A stretch of DNA of 64,000 bases from Calditrichaceae bacterium (GCA_013360445.1 JABWBP010000018.1:1-64000), one strand, 5' to 3'. Shown: positions 7,907 to 18,232, counted from the stretch's first letter. Made by a program: numbers and translations. The notes: generated by a model from the sequence alone, not told the origin.

Positions 7907-8698
7907 ATGTATCAAATCAAATTACCGGTCTTCGAAGGCCCCTTCGATTTGCTGCTGTTCTTGATTCGCAAGAACGAAATCGACATTTATGATATTCCCA
8001 TTGCCCAAATTACCCGGGAATACCTGGAATATCTCGAATTGATGAAAATGCTCGACCTGGAAATTGCCGGGGAATTTATCGAAATGGTGGCCACCCTGAT
8101 CCTCATCAAGACCCGCATGTTGCTGCCCAATCCCCCGGAAGAATCCCTGGAAGAATTCGAAGACCCGCGCCTGAAACTGACCTTACAGCTTCTGGAGTAC
8201 CGCCGCTTCAAAGAGTCCGCAGAACATTTAGAAGACCTGGAGAGCGTGCGCCGGCAATATTTCCCCCGCCGGGTGAATATGAAGCAGGTTTTGCAGGAAA
8301 AAGTCGCCGCGGAGGAAGAATTCATCATCGACGCCACCCTGTTCGATTTGCTGTCTGCCTTCAAACGCGCCCTGGATAACATGCCGAAGATCACCCTACA
8401 CCACGTGCACCCCATCCGGGTAACGATTGAGGAGCAGGTCAATTTCATATTTCACCATTTCCAGGGGAAAAATTTTCTTTTTTTCCATGAATTGACCCGC
8501 GAATTGCCGGAGAAAATCCATTTAGTGGTTACGTTCATGGCCATATTGGATTTGATGCGCCTGAACCTGGTTTCCGCCCGGCAGCAGGAGCCGTTCGGGG
8601 AAATTCGCCTGGTACCCCTGGCGGATCTCAGTTTTTCCCATTATCTCAGCCTCCGGGAAAGCCTGGAAGTGGATGCCGCGGTGAAGAACGGAGAGTAA
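7907..8698 (+). CDS. scpA: Segregation and condensation protein A
   Basis: Kleisin subunit that bridges SMC heads with ScpB to form the bacterial condensin. The 263-residue product starts with YQIKLPVFEGPFDLLLFLI, the classical ScpA N-terminal helix region that contacts SMC, followed by EFIEMVATLILIKTRMLLP. The C-terminal winged helix contains VVTFMAILDLMRLNLV. I start it at the ATG at 7907, one base after the trpS stop; the same frame stays open upstream to 7649 inside trpS, but that extension does not look like ScpA. scpB follows after a 216-nt spacer with two hairpins. Confidence 0.95.
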   Translation: MYQIKLPVFEGPFDLLLFLIRKNEIDIYDIPIAQITREYLEYLELMKMLDLEIAGEFIEMVATLILIKTRMLLPNPPEESLEEFEDPRLKLTLQLLEYRRFKESAEHLEDLESVRRQYFPRRVNMKQVLQEKVAAEEEFIIDATLFDLLSAFKRALDNMPKITLHHVHPIRVTIEEQVNFIFHHFQGKNFLFFHELTRELPEKIHLVVTFMAILDLMRLNLVSARQQEPFGEIRLVPLADLSFSHYLSLRESLEVDAAVKNGE

Positions 8699-8705
8699 GC
8701 AGGGA

Positions 8706-8849
8706 CAGGCGGCAGGAGGCGTTGAAAAAACCTGCCCCTGCCGCCTGCGCCTGCTGCTCTTTCCCATCTTCCCGGCTGCGTTATTAAATTCTTAACCCCC
8801 CGATGGTGTAATATCGGTCAATACATTTTTGAGGGTTAAACCGATATTA
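8706..8849. repeat. Two hairpins between scpA and scpB
   Basis: The first hairpin pairs CAGGCGGCAGG (8706-8716) with its complement at 8737-8747. The second pairs TAATATCGGT (8809-8818) with 8840-8849. Neither is followed by a T-run, so they are not standard terminators. They begin 8 nt after the scpA stop, the same position relative to a gene end as the nested repeats elsewhere in the window. Confidence 0.65.
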
Positions 8850-8914
8850 TCCCCGTCCTTTGAAGGATTAATTCAACACTTGCTCTGCAAACAGGGCATG
8901 GTTATTTTGGCCGG

Positions 8915-9640
8915 GTGTTGAAAAAAAGCTTCTTTGATAACGGTATGGTAAATTTCGAAGATAAACCGAATATCTCAGGGATTGAGAGTTATTCCGCGCT
9001 GGCAATTTTTGAGGCGCTGCTCTTTAGCAGTGATGAGCCTCTCACAGCGACAAGAGTGCGAGAAGTTGTTCCGGAATTAAAGGGATTTGAGGTCCGGAAG
9101 TTGGTAGAAGAATTGAACGAAATCTATCGGCAAGGTGGGCGGCCTTACCGCATCGATACAATTGCCGAAGGGTTTCAACTATTTACCCTGCCGGAATATG
9201 CCCCTTATGTGGAGAGACTCCACGCGAAACGCCAACAGGCGCGTTTGAGCGCCAGGGCTTTGGAAACCCTGGCAATCGTTGCCTACAAACAGCCGGTTAC
9301 CCGGCACGATATTGAAGAAATTCGCGGCGTAAGTGTGGATGGTGTGCTGAAAACCCTTCTCTCGCGAAATTTAATCACCATAGCCGGAACAGCCGACGCG
9401 CCGGGAAATCCCTTTATTTATAAGACTACCCGGCAATTCCTGGAGTACTTTGGCCTCAAAAGCCTTAAAGAATTGCCCAAATTAAAGGAACTGGACGAGA
9501 TCGTCGAAGCCGATTCCGAGGCTCGGGAAAAGTTCGGCGATGCCTTCTTAAAGGAAATTGCTCCGGAAATTTTAGGGATGAAGGAACATGGAATATCTGA
9601 AGGAAATGAAGAGAGTCAGGAACACCATCCAGATGAATAA
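8915..9640 (+). CDS. scpB: Segregation and condensation protein B
   Basis: Winged-helix partner of ScpA in the SMC complex. The protein (241 residues from the GTG at 8915) contains the ScpB signatures ALLFSSDEPLT, LSARALETLAIVAYKQPVTR, and IRGVSVDGVLKTLLSRNLI. The start is uncertain: GTG at 8915 has no strong ribosome binding site, and an ATG at 8945 would still leave the whole domain intact. The C-terminal tail is acidic and unstructured. The stop overlaps the preferred start of the next gene (rluB) by 8 nt, indicating translational coupling. Confidence 0.94.
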   Translation: MLKKSFFDNGMVNFEDKPNISGIESYSALAIFEALLFSSDEPLTATRVREVVPELKGFEVRKLVEELNEIYRQGGRPYRIDTIAEGFQLFTLPEYAPYVERLHAKRQQARLSARALETLAIVAYKQPVTRHDIEEIRGVSVDGVLKTLLSRNLITIAGTADAPGNPFIYKTTRQFLEYFGLKSLKELPKLKELDEIVEADSEAREKFGDAFLKEIAPEILGMKEHGISEGNEESQEHHPDE

Positions 9641-10397
9641 CGACAACCATCTGATTCGTCTAAACCGCTTTTTGGCAATGGCCGGCATCGGAAGCCGGCG
9701 TAACTGCGATACCTATATCCTGGAAGGCCGGGTAGCCGTCAACGATGAACCGGTACAGAAGTTGGGCACCCGGGTAGATGCTAACAAAGATACGGTTCTT
9801 TTTGACGGCAAACCGGTAGAGCTTCCGCAAGAATTGATCTACATTCTGCTCAATAAACCGGCCCGAACCGTCACCACCGCCAAGGATGACCGGCAGCGGC
9901 GAACCGTCATCGATTTGATCGGCGCCCCCAAACGCCTCTTTCCGGTGGGGCGGCTCGATTACAATACCACCGGCGCGCTGCTGATCACCAACGACGGCGA
10001 ACTGTCCTACTATCTCATCCACCCCCGTTTTCAGGTCAAAAAAGTGTACCGGGTGATGCTCAACCGGATGATCCGGCCCATCGATTTGCACCATTTTCAA
10101 GCCGGGATCATTCTGGACGGGCGTAAAACCGCCCCCTGCAAGGCGCGGGAATTGCGGAGGGTGGGAAATCGCAGTTTTCTGGAAGTCGAAATCCATGAAG
10201 GCCGCAACCGCCAAATCCGGCGCATGTTCGAAGAATTAGGCTACCACGTCGAGCAATTGCACCGGGTCAGCTTCGCCGCCCTGCATGTAAATGATTTGAA
10301 TCCCGGGGAATGGCGCGAGTTGAGCGGCGAAGAAGTGGAAAGTTTGCGGGAACTGGTCGAAGCCCAAAAAAACGAAGTGTTAGAGGCCGACCAATAG
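9633..10397 (+). CDS. rluB: 23S rRNA pseudouridine synthase, RluB/RsuA family
   Basis: Isomerises uridine to pseudouridine in rRNA. The 254-residue protein has an N-terminal S4 RNA-binding domain (RLNRFLAMAGIGSRR ... GRVAVND) and a catalytic domain with the active-site motif VGRLDYNTTGALLITNDGEL, including the nucleophilic aspartate in RLD, plus the family signature EGRNRQIRRM. RluB (U2605) is the most likely target assignment in this gene context next to scpB, but RluE, RluF or RsuA activity cannot be excluded. ATG 9633 is chosen because it starts right at the S4 domain and overlaps the scpB stop; an ATG at 9588 would give 15 extra residues. Confidence 0.9.
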   Translation: MNNDNHLIRLNRFLAMAGIGSRRNCDTYILEGRVAVNDEPVQKLGTRVDANKDTVLFDGKPVELPQELIYILLNKPARTVTTAKDDRQRRTVIDLIGAPKRLFPVGRLDYNTTGALLITNDGELSYYLIHPRFQVKKVYRVMLNRMIRPIDLHHFQAGIILDGRKTAPCKARELRRVGNRSFLEVEIHEGRNRQIRRMFEELGYHVEQLHRVSFAALHVNDLNPGEWRELSGEEVESLRELVEAQKNEVLEADQ

Positions 10398-10667
10398 CCC
10401 TGTTACCCGGCAACCGCCTGCGCCGCGGAAAAATGAATTCACCTGCCGAAAAAATTTCTGCCCGGATAAACCCTGCCGGCGGCTTCCCTTGCAACCGGGG
10501 AGATCCGCTATTCATCCGCTCTCCGCGGGGATGCTTCCCCGCGGCCGGGGGGAACAATTTATTCCCCGCGCTCTATAATAGCATCTGTAACGGGCGCAAC
10601 GGCCGCGGGACAAAAATGGCTTCCGCTCTATGTACCGGGTAATCGAAAGATTCGACAAAAAAGAGTG

Positions 10668-11354
10668 ATGGCAGAAAAACGCATCAAAATTGCGATTGAC
10701 GGGCCGGCCGCCTCCGGAAAGAGCACCACCGCGAGGCTGGTAGCCCGGCGCTTGAATTACCTGTATATCGATTCCGGCGCTATGTACCGGGCGATCACCC
10801 TCAAAGCCCTGCGCCGCGGAATACCCACCATGGATACCGGGCGGGTGGCCGAGCTGTCCCTTCAGACCCGCATCGAGTTCAAACAAAACGACCTCCGCAC
10901 CGAGGTGTATATGGACGGCGAAGACGTCTCCGCCGCCATACGCCTGCCCGAAGTGGCGCAAAACATCAGCCCGGTGGCCGCCAACCCCCGGGTGCGGGAA
11001 ATTTTGGTGGAAAAACAACAATCCCTGGGCCGAAACGGCGGGGTGGTGATGGATGGCCGCGATATTACTACGGTGGTGTTCCCGGACGCGGAGCTGAAAA
11101 TTTACATGCAGGCTTCCGCCGAGGAGCGCGCCCGCCGGCGGGTAAAAGAGCTGGAAGAAAAGGGAATCGCCTCCAATTTCCAGGAGGTTTTGGAAGACAT
11201 TATCCGGCGCGACCGGGCCGATTTGACCCGCGAGCACGGCCCCCTGAAGCAGGCGCCTGGCGCAGTGGTGATCGACACAACTGCGCTTTCCATCGAAGAG
11301 CAGGTCGAGAAAATCTACCGGCTCGCGCTGAAAATCATCCGGGAGAAGAACTAA
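10668..11354 (+). CDS. cmk: Cytidylate kinase
   Basis: Phosphorylates CMP and dCMP with ATP in pyrimidine nucleotide recycling. The 228-residue protein has the P-loop IDGPAASGKST, the CMP-binding region YIDSGAMYRA, the GRDITTVVFP motif and the LID-type RRDRADLTRE. All are specific to bacterial Cmk. ATG at 10668 is preferred over the adjacent in-frame GTG at 10665. It follows rluB after 270 nt in which I see no gene and is itself followed by a nested inverted repeat. Confidence 0.96.
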   Translation: MAEKRIKIAIDGPAASGKSTTARLVARRLNYLYIDSGAMYRAITLKALRRGIPTMDTGRVAELSLQTRIEFKQNDLRTEVYMDGEDVSAAIRLPEVAQNISPVAANPRVREILVEKQQSLGRNGGVVMDGRDITTVVFPDAELKIYMQASAEERARRRVKELEEKGIASNFQEVLEDIIRRDRADLTREHGPLKQAPGAVVIDTTALSIEEQVEKIYRLALKIIREKN

Positions 11355-11360
11355 CAGTGC

Positions 11361-11527
11361 GTTCGAAAAATCTCTTACAACCGTTTACTACAAAAAATGG
11401 AACGCTGATGACGCCGATCCGACGGATTTGCACAGAATTTTCTAAATTTATCCGCGAAAATCCGTGTCATTGGCGTCATCCGCGTTCCATTTCTTAGCCT
11501 CGGAGCATTGCCAGAGATTTTTCAAAC
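11361..11527. repeat. Nested inverted repeat after cmk
   Basis: An outer pair (11361-11375 with 11513-11527, 14 of 15 matching) encloses an inner 21-bp pair (11395-11415 with 11472-11492, 20 of 21 matching; core GGAACGC...GATGACGCC). It begins 7 nt after the cmk stop. The inner arms differ from the other repeat families in the window, but the concentric layout is the same. Confidence 0.85.
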
Positions 11528-11746
11528 ACCCGTTAAACGCCCACCCGGAATGCCAATTAGCCTGCCGCTCCGGGATCGCTTCCGGCGCAACCTGTACCAA
11601 ATAAAGTAGCACTGAAAATCAACAATCGGCTTGTTTAAGGAACATCCGCTCAATATATTCTCCATCGGCTAAAACGGAGGAATGCCTACGAGAAGATGGC
11701 TACGGCTTAATACGACTTAGAGGTTTTCGAGAAAAACTATTTTCTT
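11528..11746. other. Spacer upstream of sprA
   Basis: About 220 nt with no gene. Together with the nested repeat it makes a 392-nt gap between cmk and sprA. It must hold the sprA promoter, but I cannot pick out a convincing -35/-10 pair or a Shine-Dalgarno before the ATG at 11747. Confidence 0.4.
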
Positions 11747-14700
11747 ATGGCGCATTTGTTTGACCTGGCAGGCAGGATTCGCCTCTGTTTCCTGGTGCTT
11801 GCCTCCGTTTGCCTATCTGGATCTCTCCTGGGACAGGGGTTAAAATACCAGCCGTCTCCCGCGGGGATTGTTCGTTTGTTTGAACCGTCATACGCGGGGC
11901 TGCAACAATTTTTTGCCGATTCCACCCTGTTAAAAGTCTCCTATTCCAAGTTTTCCCGTGAAATTTCCCTGGATAGCACCCGCAGCTTCATTACTGTTGA
12001 AGAAAGTTATTACGACACCCACTATCGCCTCCCCATCACTATCGATTTGGAGTATTATATCCGGGAACGCCTGCAGCACGATACCCGCCAGGTGTGGCTG
12101 GAAGGCTTGCATAAAACCAAACAGATTGCCGAGGCCGCCGGCGGAGGGGGAATCGAGCTGAACATCCCCGTCAAAATCAAAAGCAAAGCGTTTAAACGGA
12201 TTTTCGGCGGCGACCGGGTGGGTTTGCGGGTTACCGGGAACATCAGTTTTGAGCTGGCCGGCAGAACCGAAAAACGGGAAGGCGCGGCGGTGAACTCCCT
12301 GGAACAACAGGCGAATTTTGCGCCCAAGTTCAAGCAAACTCAGCAATTCCGGGTGGAAGGCCGGGTGGGGGACAAGGTAACCGTTTCGGTGGACCAGAAC
12401 AGCGAAGCGACCTTCGACTTCGAAAACACCCTTAAATTGACCTACGAAGGCGATGAAGACGAAATTGTGCAGAGCATCGAAGCCGGAAACGTGGCTCTCT
12501 CCCTGCCCGCCACCAATTACGTCTCTACCAGCGCCAACCACCAGGGATTGTTCGGGCTTAAAACCCAGATGCGGGTGGGCAATTTCGGCTTCACCGGGAT
12601 TGCCAGCCTGGAGCGGGGCGAAAACCAGAAACTCTCCATTACCGGGGGGGCCAGCGAGCAAACCATCCGCTCCAAAGATATCGACTACGTGCGCGACCGT
12701 TTTTTCTTTGTGAATGAGGATTACCGGAACGTTTTTGAGGAGAGCGTTGATACCACGCAAATGATTTTGCGGGTAAACTCGAACTTTTTTATTCGCCAAT
12801 TAGATGTCTGGAAAAAAGCCCCCGGCAATGTCCCCCAAAGCTTAACGCGGAAAGCGCTGGCCGGCATCAATCCCGATACCCTGGAAGATGATACGGATGA
12901 AATACAGGGCCAAATCGAAGGAGGCCGTTTCCAGCAACTGGTGGAGGGAGTGGATTATGATTTCGATTACCAGCGCGGCTATTTCTGGCTCAAAAGCCAG
13001 TTGCAAACCAATGATATCGTCGGGATTGCCTATAAAACCGACATCGATACGGTCGGCCAGTTGTTTCAGGATGTTACCGACACGTCTGCGGTTATCAAGT
13101 TAAAGTTGATCCGCCCCAGCACGCCCCTGCCCAGTTATCCCACCTGGAATCTCACCATGCGCAACGTCTATAACCTGGGAAGCCCCCCGGTCTCCGCGGA
13201 AGGGTTCGACGCCCGGATCGTCTATTCCGTGACCGGGGAAGACCAGGACGTGGACCAGCTCAGCGGCAAAACCTACAATTATTTGACGGGGTTGGACCGC
13301 CTGAACGACCAGGGCAATATCGTGGACGGGGGGGACCGGAAATTGGACCTGGGCCAGCGCTTTATTTTCGATATGGCGAACGGCTACCTGGTGTTTCCAT
13401 CTCTAACGCCTTTTCAGCCCTCCGGTAAATTCGGCTTCGATCCGGATCGCCACGTGAACATTTATAATACCAACGACCGCACCTTTGAGCTTCAAGAGAG
13501 TAAATTCGAATTCGAAATCAGCACGAAAACGGTCAAATCCTCTTTCGACCTGGGATTCAATGTTCTGGATGGTTCCGAGCGGGTAATCCTGAACGGCCGG
13601 CCCCTGACCAAGGACAAGGATTACACCATCGACTATTTCAGCGGCCAGTTGATCATTACCGACCCGGGAATCCGGCGCGCCGACGCCTCGGTGGACATTG
13701 AATACGAGCGCGGGGCGCTGTTCCAACTGGATAAGAAGACCCTCTTAGGCGGCCGTTTGGAATACCAGTTCGGGGAGCGCGACTTCATCGGCGTAACCGC
13801 CCTCTATTACAGCAAATCCACCCTGGATCAGCGCATTCGCTTAGGGCAGGAACCGATCCGCAACTTCATTTGGGACGTCAACGCCGCTTTTCACCTCAAG
13901 CCTAACTTTCTGACCCGCCTGTTTGATCTGCTGCCGATTGTGGAAACCTCCGCGGAGTCGAATTTGAAGGTCGAAGCCGAATACGCCCAGGTCAATCCCA
14001 ATCCCAACACTTTTAACGAAGAGAAGATCGGGGATAATGACGGGGTGGCCTATCTCGACGATTTTGAGGGCAGCAAACGGTTTACCTCCCTGGGCATTCA
14101 GTACCGCACCTGGACCCCGGCTTCGGCGCCCATGCGTTTCCGCAGGCTGCCCCGGGAGGGCGACCCCGGCATCGATTATGAGGTGGGCGTGGGCGCGGCA
14201 GCGGTCAAAAATTACATCCTGACCCTGGATAAATACCGCATCCCGCTGAACAATCCTGCGGCAACCCTCTCCTTCAACTGGTACAACCCCTTCGAGCAGA
14301 TTGCCACCCAAAGCATCTGGCCCGACCGGGATGTGACCGCCCAATCCGGCAATACCACCACGGTGCTGAACTTACGCTGGCGCAACGACTCTTTGCCGGC
14401 GGACAGCGCCTGGGCGGGAATCATGCGCAGCACCATTTCCTTTGCGGATCAAAAGAAAACCAAGTTTATTGAGCTGTGGGTAAGAGGGAATACCGGCCAG
14501 GTCAACATCGATATCGGTCGCCTCAGTGAAGATTGGTACGTGAAGAAAAAATTCCCCAATCCCAACGTCCCCGGGGATTCTCTCGAATCCTATGGAAACC
14601 TGAATACTGAGGATAAGAATTTCAATACCTTGCTGGATGAAGATGAAGACGTGGGCATTGACGGCGTTGCCGGCGGCGACGGAGGCAACGTTCCCAGCGA

Positions 14701-17700
14701 CGCCGGGGATGACGATTGGGCGGAGCCGCGCGCCACCCAGCCGAGTTTTTTGCGCATCAACGGCACCGAAGGGAACGGAAAAGCCCAGGGGGCGCGTTTT
14801 CCGGATACCGAGGATCTCGACAGCGACGGCTCCCTGAACCGCTTCAATGATTATTTTGCATACAGTTTCAGCCTCGACGATACCACATCCGGCTCCTCTT
14901 ATTTTGTCACGCAAACCTATTTTTCCAATGGCGCGCCCACGGGATGGAAGCTTTACCGCATTCCCATCGAAGATTACGCCTTCAAAATCGGGGATCCGGA
15001 TACCGCTTTTCAGCAAATATTTTACGTGCGCCTGTGGCTGAATAATCTCAAGCCCACTGTGGGGAAGTACGACTCGCTTCAGATCGCTACCTTCGACTTC
15101 GTGGGGAATGAATGGGAAGAAGAGGGGGTCGCCCGGGACGAGAACAGCCCCTTTGTTCCCAATGAGCAGGTTTTTGGCATCACCGTCTATAACACCGATG
15201 AACACGCCGGCGCTCCCACGTTTTACACCAGCCCCCCGGGCGTGGAAGGTATTGAGGATCGCGTGACCAAGGCAGTATCCAAAGAGCAATCCCTGGTCAT
15301 GCAGCTGAACAAACTGCCTTCCGGGGCAGTTGTGCAGGCCCGCAAGCAGTTCCGGGAAAAGATTAACCTGATCAATTATCGAAAATTGAAGATGTTCATT
15401 CACGGGGACAACCTCTTGCACCCGGAAAATGACCATTTAGAGTTTTACATCCGCTTCGGCCCTACCGACAAAGTGTATTATGAATATCGCCAGCGGATTT
15501 TTCCCGGCTGGGCTGAGGAGAACAATCTCGAGATCGACTTTACCGAGCTGGCCAGAACCAAGGAGTTCCCGCGCCCGGATTCCCTGAACGGAAACCCGGT
15601 GTATAGCCGCGAAGACCCGAACTTCCCCGGGAAACAGTTTATCGTGGTGGGCAATCCCGGCCTGCACAACATCAATTATCTCGTTATCGGGGCGGTCAAC
15701 CGGGGAAGGTATCCCCTGGATAGTGAAATCTGGCTGGATGAGCTGCGGGTAACCGGGGTGGAACGGGAAAGCGGCACGGCCATGCGCTTGCTCACCGATC
15801 TTACCATTGCCGACATCGCCACGGTGCGCGCCCAGTGGGAGCTGGTGGATGATAACTTCCGCAAGTTAGAGCAGCAGTTCGCCAGCACCACCGGGCAGGA
15901 TAAGACCATCGAGCGGCAGTCTTATTTCGGCAGCCTGCGCTTGAACAAATTTCTGCCGGGATTCTTAGGATTGGATATCCCCATCGATGCGAAATACACC
16001 CACACCCGCGACATCCCCAAGTATTTCTACAATAGCGACCAGCGTTCCAATTACCAGCTCGGCAATATTGATGACCGCCTCAAGGCATTTTTTGGCGTCG
16101 GCGGAACCCCGGTCAGCCAGACGCCCGATGGTCCCGTGGCCTTGAAGAACAAAGATTTTTGGGAAACGGAATCGCGATCCATCGGAGGCACGGTTAAACG
16201 GCAAGACCGCCCCCGCGATCCCTGGTTGCTGCGCATGACCGTGAACCAGGTTTCCGTGGATATGGACTACTCCGAACGGGAGGGACACAGCCCCACGGAT
16301 TCGATAGATTTCAGTAAAAATTTCAGCGGGCGGTTAGGCTATCAAATTCCTTTCGGGAGGAACAACTTTATCAGCCCCTTTGGCTGGCTGAGAAAAAGCT
16401 GGTTTCTCAGGCCGCTCAGCAATCAGAAAATATACTACACGCCCAGTTCTTTCAATTTCAATTTTACGATTTCTGACAGTAAGACCAAGCGCCAGAACCG
16501 TCTCCAGCCCGATCCCACGGAAACCATTACGGTCAACAATACCCTGAAATTTGCCCTGGCCTATAAATTGACGGAAAGTATCTCCCTGGATTTTGGGAGG
16601 GATTATCAAAACGATCCCCGCCTGGCCCAGATAAATGACTCCACCGGAAAGCTGCTCGCGTTCGAGGTTGATAGCACGGAACGGGACGCCCGCAGCGCTT
16701 TTAATAAGATTGTCAACAAAGGCGATTTTGGCGCAACTACCCGGCTTTCTCAACGCTTCGGGGCGAATTATACCCCCCAATTATTCTCCTGGTTGACTCC
16801 CAGCGCGCGGTACGCTTCCAACTTTATTTACTCGGTGGATCGCCCCCAGATCAATTCTCTCAGCTCCAGCCTGAACCTGAATTATAACTTCCGGCTCGAT
16901 TTTAAATTAGCGACCTTGATGGAAAAAATCTATCGCCCCCGGCCTAAAACCCCGGCTGCGCCGCCGGGCCGCCGCGGCGGAACCGGGGGCCAGAAATCTC
17001 CCGGAACTTCCGAAGAAGGAAAACCCGGCGAAGAAAAAGAAAAAGGCGGGGGTAAACCCCTGATTCCACCCTTCCTGAATCCGCTGCGCATCGCCTGGCA
17101 GGCGCTCTACTCCTTTAAGTCCCTTTCGCTGGATTTCAAAACCGACGAGTCTTACGCTTACGCAAACCTGCGGGAGGTTCCTTTCCTGCAGCATCAATTC
17201 GGCTTGAATAATAAACCGCAGTTAGAGTACGATATTTATGAGCGGGATCTGGATGGCAATGTGGTGCTCGACAGCCTGGGCAACCCCGTTCCCAATTTAG
17301 CATACGTGGACACCTCTTTCCGGAAGGTGGTAGTGCCCCGCAACAGCCGGATTACCCGGGGCGTGGACGGCACCATGCAGGTGGATTTGTTCCCCAGCCT
17401 GAAAACCAGCTTGAAATACAACCTGCAAAAAACCTACAGCGAGCTCAACGAACAGGTCACGGCGACCTTTAGCAATACCATCTTTTTTACCGAAGATTAC
17501 CCGGATACCAATCGTAAAAGCGATTTGCGAAATTTCATCCCGGACTGGCGATTAAATCTTTCCGGGGTAGAAAGACTGCCGCTTATCAACCTCGTTGCCC
17601 GCACCGCTTCCCTGGAGCATTCCCGGAACGGAAAATATACCGAGAACGAACGGCAGGGGAGGATCGAGCAGTGGGGCTATTCCAACAGCTTCCAGCCCCT

Positions 17701-18139
17701 TATCGGCCTTACCGTGAATACCATTTGGGGAGTTACCGCGAGCATCCGCGCCAACAACAGCAAGAGCGTGGACTACCGCACCGCCGGGGCAACCAACCGC
17801 CGCATCCAGGCGGGCATTAATTTCAGCGCCTCCTACTCCGTTACCAAGGGATTCCGCATTCCCCTGCCGTTGCTGAATAAAAAACAATTGCGCAACGAAA
17901 TTCAATTCTCCCTGGCGTTCGATAAATCTGCCAATGAGAATTTTTCCAAAGATATAAACGGGGTGGAAACTCCCCTGGATGAATCCAGCAACTGGAAGCT
18001 GCGCCCCTCGATCACCTACCGGTTCAGCCAGAAGGTCAACGGTACTGCGTATTACGAGCAGAGCAAATCCTCCACCAAGCGAACCGGCACGACGACCTAT
18101 AAAGAATTCGGGATCAGCGTGAATATCAGTATCCGGTAG
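11747..18139 (+). CDS. sprA: Cell surface protein SprA, T9SS outer-membrane translocon
   Basis: A 2130-residue protein, close to the length of known SprA/Sov proteins, which form the giant 36-strand outer-membrane channel of the type IX secretion system. A signal peptide (hydrophobic stretch LCFLVLASVCLSGSLLG) precedes the mature chain. Diagnostic SprA segments are VGDKVTVSVDQNSEATFDFE (near 205), EDEIVQSIEAGNVALSLP, and DGVAYLDDFEGSK (near 765). The C-terminal half is rich in alternating beta-strand sequence, ending SVNISIR as expected for an outer-membrane barrel. A proline/glycine/lysine-rich low-complexity loop lies near residues 1730-1775. The cargo proteins and PorV-like genes in this window are its expected partners. 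The gene neighbours differ from Bacteroidota, where sprA often sits by ruvA. Confidence 0.95.
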   Translation: MAHLFDLAGRIRLCFLVLASVCLSGSLLGQGLKYQPSPAGIVRLFEPSYAGLQQFFADSTLLKVSYSKFSREISLDSTRSFITVEESYYDTHYRLPITIDLEYYIRERLQHDTRQVWLEGLHKTKQIAEAAGGGGIELNIPVKIKSKAFKRIFGGDRVGLRVTGNISFELAGRTEKREGAAVNSLEQQANFAPKFKQTQQFRVEGRVGDKVTVSVDQNSEATFDFENTLKLTYEGDEDEIVQSIEAGNVALSLPATNYVSTSANHQGLFGLKTQMRVGNFGFTGIASLERGENQKLSITGGASEQTIRSKDIDYVRDRFFFVNEDYRNVFEESVDTTQMILRVNSNFFIRQLDVWKKAPGNVPQSLTRKALAGINPDTLEDDTDEIQGQIEGGRFQQLVEGVDYDFDYQRGYFWLKSQLQTNDIVGIAYKTDIDTVGQLFQDVTDTSAVIKLKLIRPSTPLPSYPTWNLTMRNVYNLGSPPVSAEGFDARIVYSVTGEDQDVDQLSGKTYNYLTGLDRLNDQGNIVDGGDRKLDLGQRFIFDMANGYLVFPSLTPFQPSGKFGFDPDRHVNIYNTNDRTFELQESKFEFEISTKTVKSSFDLGFNVLDGSERVILNGRPLTKDKDYTIDYFSGQLIITDPGIRRADASVDIEYERGALFQLDKKTLLGGRLEYQFGERDFIGVTALYYSKSTLDQRIRLGQEPIRNFIWDVNAAFHLKPNFLTRLFDLLPIVETSAESNLKVEAEYAQVNPNPNTFNEEKIGDNDGVAYLDDFEGSKRFTSLGIQYRTWTPASAPMRFRRLPREGDPGIDYEVGVGAAAVKNYILTLDKYRIPLNNPAATLSFNWYNPFEQIATQSIWPDRDVTAQSGNTTTVLNLRWRNDSLPADSAWAGIMRSTISFADQKKTKFIELWVRGNTGQVNIDIGRLSEDWYVKKKFPNPNVPGDSLESYGNLNTEDKNFNTLLDEDEDVGIDGVAGGDGGNVPSDAGDDDWAEPRATQPSFLRINGTEGNGKAQGARFPDTEDLDSDGSLNRFNDYFAYSFSLDDTTSGSSYFVTQTYFSNGAPTGWKLYRIPIEDYAFKIGDPDTAFQQIFYVRLWLNNLKPTVGKYDSLQIATFDFVGNEWEEEGVARDENSPFVPNEQVFGITVYNTDEHAGAPTFYTSPPGVEGIEDRVTKAVSKEQSLVMQLNKLPSGAVVQARKQFREKINLINYRKLKMFIHGDNLLHPENDHLEFYIRFGPTDKVYYEYRQRIFPGWAEENNLEIDFTELARTKEFPRPDSLNGNPVYSREDPNFPGKQFIVVGNPGLHNINYLVIGAVNRGRYPLDSEIWLDELRVTGVERESGTAMRLLTDLTIADIATVRAQWELVDDNFRKLEQQFASTTGQDKTIERQSYFGSLRLNKFLPGFLGLDIPIDAKYTHTRDIPKYFYNSDQRSNYQLGNIDDRLKAFFGVGGTPVSQTPDGPVALKNKDFWETESRSIGGTVKRQDRPRDPWLLRMTVNQVSVDMDYSEREGHSPTDSIDFSKNFSGRLGYQIPFGRNNFISPFGWLRKSWFLRPLSNQKIYYTPSSFNFNFTISDSKTKRQNRLQPDPTETITVNNTLKFALAYKLTESISLDFGRDYQNDPRLAQINDSTGKLLAFEVDSTERDARSAFNKIVNKGDFGATTRLSQRFGANYTPQLFSWLTPSARYASNFIYSVDRPQINSLSSSLNLNYNFRLDFKLATLMEKIYRPRPKTPAAPPGRRGGTGGQKSPGTSEEGKPGEEKEKGGGKPLIPPFLNPLRIAWQALYSFKSLSLDFKTDESYAYANLREVPFLQHQFGLNNKPQLEYDIYERDLDGNVVLDSLGNPVPNLAYVDTSFRKVVVPRNSRITRGVDGTMQVDLFPSLKTSLKYNLQKTYSELNEQVTATFSNTIFFTEDYPDTNRKSDLRNFIPDWRLNLSGVERLPLINLVARTASLEHSRNGKYTENERQGRIEQWGYSNSFQPLIGLTVNTIWGVTASIRANNSKSVDYRTAGATNRRIQAGINFSASYSVTKGFRIPLPLLNKKQLRNEIQFSLAFDKSANENFSKDINGVETPLDESSNWKLRPSITYRFSQKVNGTAYYEQSKSSTKRTGTTTYKEFGISVNISIR

Positions 18140-18140
18140 T

Positions 18141-18225
18141 GGGGAGTTGTAAGTTGCGAGTTTCGAGTTGCCGAAACTCACAACTCGAAACCCAAAACTC
18201 GAAACTCGAAACCCGAAACCAAAAC
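18141..18225. repeat. GAGTTTC-type inverted repeat between sprA and prmA
   Basis: Degenerate copies of GAGTTTCG read rightward, then their complement CGAAACTC reads onward. The best pair is 13 bp perfect (18157-18169 with 18196-18208). It starts 2 nt after the sprA stop and fills nearly the whole spacer to prmA. Confidence 0.8.
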
Positions 18226-18232
18226 AGCCTCC

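Noticed and set aside
10310-10642. 110-codon frame overlapping the end of rluB and the spacer to cmk
   Set aside because: Arginine/proline-rich translation typical of an out-of-frame reading of GC-rich DNA.
11930-12799. Long minus-strand open frame (289 codons) inside sprA
   Set aside because: It is antisense to a confident gene and its composition reflects the GC-rich codon pattern of sprA; no motif is recognisable.
14372-15436. 354-codon minus-strand frame inside sprA
   Set aside because: Covered by conserved SprA sequence on the other strand and lacking motifs.
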